Assembly: GCA_963969595.1 (NCBI GenBank)
Contig: OZ018410.1
Coordinates: forward strand, 29,950,913-30,014,912
DNA: 64,000 nucleotides
From: Neckera pumila
Lineage: Eukaryota > Streptophyta > Bryopsida > Hypnales > Neckeraceae
Direction: 5' to 3'
The notes under the pieces are model-generated. The model made no database searches and was not told where the DNA came from. It saw only the letters and a program-made list of their open reading frames with translations. Of this stretch, positions 55,405-64,000 are shown piece after piece; positions within the stretch are counted from its first letter, which is position 1; each line of letters starts with the position of its first letter. Made by a program: the position numbers and the translations under genes.

Positions 55405-57800
55405 TCTAGAAAGGAGATTAGAGTTTGTTGGATGTGCTATATCTATATATAACAAAGAGGATGTAGGGGCACTATATTCTTACATTATAGCTTGATGTCC
55501 CAAGATTTATTTTCTTACTAGAATATCTTAATTGTTCAAGTCTTCATGTAGACTTTGTGGCAATTATTGGTTCTTTTCTGCTATACTCAAGTTTGAAAGA
55601 AAAAAATACATTGGTTTTGTACTTTGAGAGGTTTAAACACGGAGCCTCTCAAGAAGAAGAAGAAATGAAGTCTAAAGATTAGTATGAATGAAGATTTAAT
55701 TTATTGTTATCTTGGTGTTTCCATTTGGGAGTAGATCCTACAATATGGAATCCTTATATTCTCACTTTAAAATATTTTAACATAAACCACTCGCGTATTT
55801 CGGAAGAATTCCCCCAATCCAACATAAGGTTCTCCATACTTGATCCTTGTTTTCCATAGATTTGAAGGGCTTCTTATATTATGTGCATATTTGACAAGGT
55901 TTGTAAATACTCTAAAGTTAATTGAAAGTCCATCTTCTACTAAACACACATAAGCTTCTTTTTTTTGCATCCTTATTGTTGCCTACTACTTTAACCAATA
56001 CGGCTTATTGAATAGAATCTTTCCATGCAATGCAATGGTAAATATAACTTGAAATGTTTGAAAATTTACACATGCAAAATTATATGAATGAGTGATTTAT
56101 TGAGAAGGATGTAGTGTCTTATTAGTTAACCAAACATCAAATCTTTCCACTGTGCATGCATATGTTTTCAATGGCACGAAATAAATATTTTTTAAATTCT
56201 ACAAGGCCTGGAACAAGGCAACAACTACCATGTCTAGACATGCTTAGAGTTTTGTGATGATTTATGAAGAAGGGATAGATCAATTTTAGATTCCCTACTT
56301 TAACTACAATCTTAAAATCTCCATTGATATGTTTATAATAAAATCTGAAGTAGACTATAAACCTAAACTATGCACAATGCATAAAACAACCAAAATTTTA
56401 TTTGCAAATTTTGGTTAGGATCTTATTTTGTTTTGGCACTCACTACCTAAACACTTAAATAAACAGAATGGATGAAATTGTCAAATTCTTCCTAGAAAAT
56501 ATTGATTTTTTATTATTTAGATTGGTGTTGCTAAGAACTTTATACATGGACATACATATGTGGATAATTTTATTATTTTTTCTTTATATGGATTTTATCA
56601 CTGTAGATGCATATTTCTCTACTAAAAGAAAATTAAAAAAAAAAGTTGGTTTAATTTCTAAAAGATATGTTGGAATCAAGGGATCATTTTAAACTTTCAT
56701 TAGTAATAAAGTATTTTGTTTAAAATAAATTGGAAGTAATTTAAGAAGATTACTTTACTTTGCAATGACTAGATTTGACTTATAAGAGTATATAAGATAA
56801 GGGAACTATAGGGATAAAAGTATGTGAAACTTTGATTAATTTACTTTCAATTCTAAAAGAGCATAGAAATTATGAGTTTATAGATTCATACAACATAAAA
56901 TTTTGAATAGATTACCGTGATGAAATTATCACATTTCAGAATCAATTTCAATAAAATTTGATTAAAATGTTTCATCATATTTTTTGAAAGCAAAATTTAA
57001 AAATATTAAAGAATTAAAAATTAAATGTTATATAAACTACTTTAGGACCGAGTGTGTTCAAATTTTGAACAACAAAAGAATGCAAACACATTCCAAAAAC
57101 ACAAAAATGCATTTTTTCATCCATCACTTTTTAGAAAATTCTTGTATTAGTTCTTTAATGTTTGTATAGTATAGATTCATTGGTAGGTTTAGCCTCAGAA
57201 TATAACTATCTTAATTCAAAAAATGATCCTTCAAAAACAAATTGAATAAAAAACATAAAATGAAAATGTTCAAAAATCACTATGATTAGAACTTAACATT
57301 TGGAACTTAAAGGAAAATTTTTTTGTTAAAATCACAAACATTCAATCTACAATCCACTTAAGAAGGACTTTTCAAATTTTGGTTTCAAATTTTATTGAAA
57401 AATATTGATTTGTGTACAAGTTGATATAACCATATGGATATGATCCATAGATTACATTTCACAACTATCAATTTAGGTTCATCATTAAATTATTATTCAA
57501 AATTGCATTTTATAATACATCTTAGACAGTTTTTGAAATTTAGACTACTGCTAGTCCTTAGGATTGAAGATATTGGAGATAGCTATGGTAGATTTGACTA
57601 TACTTATATAATCTAAAATCCAAAATCTACAACTTTTTTTATAAACCAGTTCGAATACATTTTTTTGTATTATGTTTTATAACAAAAATTTCAAATTATC
57701 ATAAAATGGAGAAAACTTATGTCAATTAGGGTTTAAGGGTTCAATTGTACTCAAAGGATGACTAGGTTTTCATACTTAAAGTAGGAGATCCGCAAAGCAC
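55405..57800. other. very AT-rich sequence, no gene seen
   Basis: Long run of anonymous AT-rich DNA. No repeat ends or coding regions recognised. Confidence 0.4.
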
Positions 57801-58820
57801 CCATTTAAGAGTCGAAACGGAATTTGGAGAGGTGAAATTTCTTGAAGTATTTTTCAATAAATTTCCTTGAAAGACAAATGGAATTGGCATCTAACCCAGA
57901 CCGTTTCATATTTTTTGGAGCTTTATGGAATTAGTTATGGATTTTTGACATTAGGAGGGAATTTGAACCCACAAAGAAGAATATTAGTGAACTCAATATG
58001 AATCAATGATATTTTTCAGATATGAAATAAGATTCATGATCATCAAGTATTCTTTTATGTGATTCCAATAAAATTTGCAATTCTGAATTCAGACTATTTT
58101 TGAGCATGCTACAACTTTAGGTACATTCTAACTTGGCTCTATGAAGGAGCGCTTGTAAAATATGAAAATGAATCCTGTAGCTGTGAGAAGAGTTATTTTC
58201 GGAAATTGTAGGTTCCGTGATTTGTGGTAAGTATGTATTGTCGGGGGTGTTCACACTTGAGCAGGTGAGCAGTGCTTACCCGTTGCCCCTGTAGTTACAC
58301 ACCTACGTACTAAGTACGACTGCAACCACGAGAGAGAGGTATGCTACTTTGTGTTATATCTCTTACAAGATTATGGCGGTGAGCTTTTGTCGATGTTCAG
58401 ATTGAAGCCCTTATATATGTAACGCTGGACCTGCTTTTGAAGCTAGCCAAATGCTCTGTCGTGCAATGTTGAACCAGATAATCCTGTGGTCGCGGCTTCC
58501 ATGAGGAGACGTCAAGTGAATACTGTAATCCTCTGGGAATTTTTTTTGATCATAATGCTTTGGCTTGTGTGCAGAGAGAAGGTGCTGGTAACTCGGTGAC
58601 CTTCAAGCTACCTCAACATACCAAAAAAATTTAGAAGACAAGTAATGGTGCACAATTTTGGACGAGGTGTGTGTTTTGAATGCAAGGGTTTGCCCACACA
58701 GGAACTGCTCTCGTAATGTCAAAATAGAGACACCGCTCTTTTGTAATGGGGCTTCGCAACGGACATTAGAAAACAGCGCTCCTACAGCCGCAATACTTTC
58801 TGAAATCTTCATTCTGATGG
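57800..58820. other. anonymous sequence with one dispersed repeat
   Basis: Around 57862-57925 (GGAATTGGCATCTAACCCAG) the sequence matches 60700-60770 in opposite orientation. Otherwise nothing is recognised; 58.2-58.6 kb is somewhat GC-richer. Confidence 0.4.
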
Positions 58821-58839
58821 GATTCTGTTGCTACAAAAA

Positions 58840-59030
58840 ACCTGGTGTTCTACCCAAAAAATTTCTCCTGAAACTCTGCATCTTTCTAGCTAACACCACA
58901 CTCACCACTCCGCCAGCAGGGACTCCACGTAGGTTCGGGGGATGACACCAGGGGGTAGTGTGAACATGCGGGTTGCAGGAGTTCGAACCACCGCTCTTTG
59001 CAAACTCCTAACACCAGGTGAGAATGGGCC
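58840..59030 (-). mobile_element. possible tRNA-derived SINE
   Basis: On the minus strand GGTTCGAACTCC (58989-58978) is a good B-box. No convincing A-box is seen at the right distance, so a SINE fragment is only a possibility. No cloverleaf tRNA can be drawn. Confidence 0.3.
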
Positions 59031-59098
59031 TTTTTTGAAGTTGCTAGACTATTTGCTAAAATCTCACTATAGAAAAAATTCGTAAGATATTGCACCCG

Positions 59099-59989
59099 AC
59101 TGTACTGTACACCCCCCTGCAAGAAAGGTTGACGCCCCCCTTTTGCACCCTTCAGCTTTTTTGACATTACTGTGAACATAATTGACATTTCTTGTTTTCG
59201 TCAATCAGCATTTGTGTCTAACCCAATCTCCCTCAAGTATACCAAATTTTTAATTTCAAAAAACCAAAACTCCATTTTTGGTGAATTTTTAAAATTTTTT
59301 TTCATAGTTTTACATGAAAATTCATAGAAAAACATTAATGATGAATTTTTTTAATTTAATTGCGGAGATACGTAGGAAACATCCAAACGCACATCTTTCC
59401 TTCAACAAGCATCTCCAAAAAAGTTTCAGAATTATCGTAGCAAAAGTTACAATGGAGGCATGAATAGTGCCCAAAATTTTGAAAATTCATATCTCTTTAT
59501 TATAATTAGATTTTGATAAAGTAATTGTACCATCATGCTCAAATGTGTAAAATCAGTTACAATGTGAGGGAAAAAAGCAAAATCTAATTACAATAAAGAG
59601 ATATGAATTTTCAAAATTTTGAGCACTATTCATGCCTCCATTGTAACTTCTGCCACAATAATTGTGAAACTTTTTGGAGATGTTTGTTGAAGGAAAGATG
59701 TGCGTTTGGATGTTTCCTACGTATCTCCGAAATTAAATTTAAAAAATTCATCATTAATATTTTTCTATGAATTTTCATGTAAAACTGTGAAAAAAAATTA
59801 TGAAAATTCATCAAAAATGGAGTTTCGGTTTTTTGAAATTGAAAGTTTGGTATACTTGAGGGAGATTGGGTTAGATACAAATGCTGATTGACGAAAACAA
59901 GAAATGTCAATTATGTTCAAATTAATGTCAAAAAAGCTTAAGGGTGCAAAAGGGGGGCGTCAACCTTTCTTGTAGGTGTGTGTACAGTC
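59099..59989. mobile_element. fold-back element with arms over 400 bp
   Basis: The left end (ACTGTACTGTACACCCCCC, AAGAAAGGTTGACGCCCCCC, TTTGCACCCTT) is inverted at the right end (AAGGGTGCAAAAGGGGGGCG, CAACCTTTCTT, TGTACAGTCA). The arms pair through TCTTTCCTTCAACAA and ATCTCTTTATTATAATTAGA to a centre near 59545. No coding frame. Long inverted repeats occur in some Mutator-like and Foldback elements; without a clear duplication I do not assign one. Confidence 0.9.
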
Positions 59990-61133
59990 ATCACATAAGC
60001 AACTGAAGGCATTGGATTTCTGAAATTGAACAAAGTCAAATGCACCAAGATTCCACACTGTAAATCCTCCAACCCCAATATAAAGCATGAATCTTCACCA
60101 GGGAGATATTTAATCCCATTCAAATTTCTCTCCTTGTCTGGAGAGAAATTATCTTTTATTTTATTTTATTTTATTGATAACAAATGGAAGAGAGAAATTA
60201 TCTTTATAGGCAAGGCATTACTCAAAAAAGCCACATTATTAGTTTTCATCCATAAGCTTAGAACATCGCCATCCATAGCATTCCATTTGACTACGGCATC
60301 AAGAAGTAGTAAGGCACTTGCTACCTTGTGAGATGTGGTAGGGCACTCAAGCCCCAATGCTAACCACCCTTTAAAATCCTTGCTAAGTTCTCTCCTTGCT
60401 TCTCACACCTCTCACTAGCCTCCACATCTTCCACAACTTTAACATAACATGGTTGTTGGTGTGGAGCCATTTTTGCTTGCAGAGGCACAATAAGCCTAGA
60501 GTGGCATTGCCAAGGCTTGGTAGTGAGACTAGTGGACCTTAGATGTAAGGTAGTCTGCTTCAAAAGTGAGCAGGCTCTAGAAGCGATCATGACATAGAGG
60601 TACATTTTGCTTTCTTCAATATACTAGTAGTGTACATTTCAAGGAGGTGGTCGGTTTTAGTGACCATTATATTTCAACTTCAAAAATTTGTAACTAATTT
60701 CACAAAGGTCCAAAAAATATGAAATGACTTGGGTTAGATGTCAATTCCATTTTTCAAGGAATTTAGATTCCACAAAAGGGCAATCAACTCTTAAATGGTT
60801 GGTTTGAGAGCAGACTACCTTAGTGAAGATTCTCATGCTACGATGTGGTGAAGATTGTTGTGCTATTGTGGGAAGTGAATTTCATGACATTTGGTGCTAT
60901 GAGGGAGTATTCTGCTCTGGCAGGCTCTCCACCTTGAGATGGAAACTCTTTTTTTCCAAAGAGACGGTGACCTTGAGATGGAAACTCTTGGTAAGAGTAT
61001 CTCCTAAAGCCCTCCAAGTATCTCCTCTCCTCTAGTTTTTGGATGATAAGCAATCAATTCCAGTGTATGTCAGGTTCAACCTTTACTTTTACCCACCAAA
61101 TAATCCATATTTGAAGGAGACCTTTGTGTTCAC
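59990..61133. other. anonymous sequence, no gene seen
   Basis: Contains the inverted relative of 57.9 kb at 60700-60770, a TTTTA run near 60155-60175 and a local direct repeat of CTTGAGATGGAAACTCTT (60929 and 60972). Frames are short. Confidence 0.4.
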
Positions 61134-61135
61134 TA

Positions 61136-61395
61136 CACTAAATAGTGCAATTGGGTTGCCTTGACAATTAGGTTGCCTTATTCTAGAAAAGTTACCTCAT
61201 GTTATCTCAAGATTCATGGCTTGTCCAGATGGAGGCACAAGCCATTCTTTGATCCCAAGCCATGAATAAGTGTATCAACCCATATAGCACACATGTATTC
61301 CCGCATCTCTGCATCCTTCTACAGTAACTAAGATATTGATATAGTGTAGAATGTCAAGATATTAGTTTGGGGCAACCTAATTGCACTATTCAGTG
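61136..61395. mobile_element. MITE with TA duplication
   Basis: A 260-bp element with TA at 61134-61135 and 61396-61397. The left end CACTAAATAGTGCAATTGGG and the inverted right end CACTGAATAGTGCAATTAGG differ at two bases; both continue GTTGCC. The TA duplication points to Tc1/mariner rather than CACTA. Confidence 0.75.
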
Positions 61396-61397
61396 TA

Positions 61398-62385
61398 CAT
61401 GCTATATTTTCTCTCAGGATTAGCAATTTTCATAGCTTACTTATTGCTTTTGCAAGATTTGTGACTTGTGATTAGTTGGAAGTATATTTAGTGACTTGTA
61501 CTCTTGGGGATTCAAGTGGCCATCCCCTTTAAATTAGACAGATCTCGATTGAAGGAACAAATTGTTTGGAGGATTGCAGGAGATGCTCTACCCCCTCTCA
61601 ATCTGGACACCCTGCCCAGGGCACGGACTGATCTGTACCCGGGTCTGGCTTTTCCTTTCTTTTTCACCTTACATTTCAAAGAAAAAAAAGAAAAACAGAA
61701 AAATTTAAGCATGAGAGCCCCCACTAACTTAATTTTGTTTTGTTGATTACCAACAAAACCTAATTAGCCTGTCCCGTACATGCATGTAATGATCAATGTT
61801 AACGTGGCCGGGTGCCTTTTATTGGGAGTCCAATAACATGGAGTACTTACCCAATGAGTCCAGTTCTCAACAAGGATTTGAAGCAAGTGTCCATGCTTGG
61901 CAGAATCTTAGGGTACATAACATTCATTTGGTCCAGATCAATAAGCTTACTGGTTGGTTCCACTCAGTAGCACTTAACGCAGAACTCAGATTTAATGGAA
62001 CACCAATCACATTTTTTTAATTTTTTTTAATTTTTAGATTTTTTAGATTTTTTTTGGAAAGAGAGGTGACCATTAAAAGAGAAAAAAGAGAAACACATCA
62101 GCGAATCACATTGTTGGTTTTAGGCAACCTGAATGGTGGAAATTGACGGCCTCTCAACCTTTGGCCATAACTTAATGTGAAGGTCACATATGAAAATACC
62201 CCCAAAGCAAAATCTTGTCAAGTTAATTCGTAAGGGACGAAGTCTACAACTATATAGACAAGCTTGAAAGTCCCTCACTATGATGCCGTACCTTGGTGGC
62301 GGTTCCTAGTTTTTATTAGCATTGGCTCACCTGTTTAGAGCATCTGCAATGCAACCAGCTTCGATTTCAAGAGAGTATCATTACA
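61398..62385. other. anonymous sequence, no gene seen
   Basis: No feature recognised beyond a T-rich run near 62014-62052. Confidence 0.4.
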
Positions 62386-62389
62386 ATAA

Positions 62390-63303
62390 CCCCTAAAGGA
62401 CCAAGGCATTTTTTCTCCCAAAAAACTCTCAAAACTGCAATTTCTAGAGCAAAGAGTAAAAAAAATTGAAAATTGTTTTTTTTGCACATCTAACCGTAGG
62501 ATCTTATACATAACTAGTATGAGAATGTGTGGAAAAAATTTCAGAAATTTTTGACTGCACAGATTGCGAGATATCTGCGTTTGAAGTGAAAAAAACAAGT
62601 TTTTCAGCACATTGCGGGACTAGATTTTTTGACTTTGAACATTTTTAACTTCATTTTTTTGCACTATAGCGTTTTGAGCTTTAAATCTTTATAGTGGAGA
62701 ATTGAGTTGAGAGTCTAGGAAAAAAATAAAATTCAAAAGAACTTAATTTTCATTCTCAAAAAAATTGTTAAGTAGAAGTAGGTACAAGATAGAAGGAAAA
62801 TCTAAAGTACTAATATCTTTTAGATGGAATTAAAATGCTTTTAATCCCAATGGTGAGATTAATCTAGCACAAATCCATGTGGAACTATTTTTTTTGAAAA
62901 ACTGTTAAAATTGCATTTGAAAATGAATCCTACTAGTTATTTTTTTCAAGAAGATGCTCTAAGTGCCCGAAAAACAAGATTGTCCATAGCTTTCTCATAA
63001 AAATCCAAATGAAATGAATCAAAGCTTTCCAAAGAGACAAAAATATAATCTATATGAAAAATGAAAAGTAAAAACTTAAATTTTTTGCAAAATTTTTCTA
63101 TTGCCCCCTCTCCCCTGTTTTGAGCTTATTTGGGCATAACTTTTGTTCCCGGGCAGCGATTGAAAAAAAAATGATATTCCCACAAAGCTTATCAGTTTTT
63201 CTATCTCCAAAAAAAGTTTCAGAAAATCATGGCAAAAATTCAGCCCGTAGGTACCTACCCAAAATCCCATTTGTCCCCCGAAGGGACAATGGTCTTCTAG
63301 GGG
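62390..63303 (+). mobile_element. piggyBac-like element, family 1, with ATAA flanks
   Basis: A 914-bp element with the left end CCCCTAAAGGACCAAGGC and the right end CAATGGTCTTCTAGGGG. Both flanks read ATAA (62386-62389 and 63304-63307) instead of TTAA. Interior landmarks are intact and close to the copy at 42107. Confidence 0.85.
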
Positions 63304-63307
63304 ATAA

Positions 63308-64000
63308 AGGGGTAATTCTAAAAAAGACTCCCCAATCCAATTGATTTAGCTCTCTCTTTATTCCCAAGCTTGTCATTATCCTTCCCAAACCCGGCAAATT
63401 TGCAAAATATAAAGGGCCCACAAGTTGGCTTGTTGTAGGGCTAGCTGTTATTGTCATACCTTTTCAAGCATTGGTACATGTGCTAATAAATTTGGCCTTC
63501 CTTTGTTTGTATGATAAATCTTATTTTAGAGTAGAATATTTTCCTCTTCTTCTTTTTATAATGCAGAAAGGTTCATTTGAAGTTTGGATTGTTGGCTTTA
63601 CATTGGATCAATTTGTTTTCACAAATTCCTGGCACTCTACGGGCCACATGGAATGCCCCGCCATTTGTTGATACAAGGATTGTTTCCCAAGAGTGCATTA
63701 TGGATGCTCTTACCACTTACCTTTTGGTCTAATCCAATACACTTATAGTTGGTCTCGTGTACTTCTCTCTCCTTGCAATAAAGGTCACCCTATATTTGCT
63801 TTAAAAAAAAATGAAAAAGAAATCCCTCACTGTGTATCCTCCATTTCTTTGCTATTTATGAGTAAAAAATTTTGGTCTTATTTTTGAGAGATAAACAAAC
63901 ATGTCTAATTTTTTGGTAGAAAATTCTAAATTGTCATGAATTCTTTAAGAAAAAAAAAATTCATACTAAATACAAATTGTATTGTAAAAATGTAAAATTT
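63308..64000. other. anonymous sequence, no gene seen
   Basis: AT-rich to the end of the window. Frames are short. AGTTTGGATTGTTGGCTTTA near 63578 resembles a piece near 34040, too short to interpret. Confidence 0.35.

Noticed and set aside
58978..58989. B-box as part of a functional tRNA gene
   Set aside because: Acceptor, D and anticodon arms cannot be drawn around it.

Overview
The window looks like nuclear DNA from a land plant: AT-rich, gene-poor and crowded with small transposons. The best evidence is a cluster of MIR166 hairpins (a microRNA family known only from land plants), a plant-type TPR gene, a Ty1/copia pol relic, and plant-style CACTA, Mutator and Stowaway MITEs. The species cannot be read from the sequence. 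The many TTAA-flanked (piggyBac-like) elements would be unusual in a flowering plant, so a bryophyte, lycophyte or fern is a guess only.

Layout. 1-5.4 kb: anonymous sequence with a fold-back MITE, a CACTA MITE and a Mutator-like MITE, ending in a broken TPR pseudogene. 5.9-14.5 kb: a dense run of six TTAA-flanked elements, one carrying a nested MITE, plus a SINE and a TA microsatellite. 15-17 kb: a GC-richer island with the only convincing protein gene, a TPR protein on the minus strand. 17-26.5 kb: more TTAA-flanked elements of four related families, a second Mutator-like MITE and a long GTTT array. 26.5-31 kb: a second GC-richer island with a 5'-only TPR relic, a tandem duplication and a decayed multi-exon gene relic on the minus strand. 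31-36 kb: a large palindromic MITE, a copia relic and broken elements. 36.2-41.5 kb: a three-layer nest, with a 4.2-kb LTR inside a palindromic TTAA element inside another TTAA element. 42-47 kb: one intact TTAA element and anonymous DNA. 47.6-50.2 kb: the third GC-richer island, with five tandem MIR166 hairpins and a diverged sixth, all on the minus strand. 50.2-64 kb: AT-rich sequence with CACTA ends, a perfect 21-bp hairpin, a tandem duplication with a 21-G run, a Stowaway MITE, a fold-back of about 0.9 kb and one more intact TTAA element.

Function. The unit most likely to matter is the MIR166 cluster. In land plants miR166 directs cleavage of class III HD-ZIP mRNAs. Five hairpins about 165-180 bp apart on one strand suggest a single polycistronic precursor giving canonical miR166 plus 5'-variant forms; no HD-ZIP III gene is present here. 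The TTAA elements share terminal CCCCTAAAGG but encode no transposase in this window, so they probably depended on an enzyme encoded elsewhere. The TPR gene and its two relics are remnants of a dispersed small gene family.
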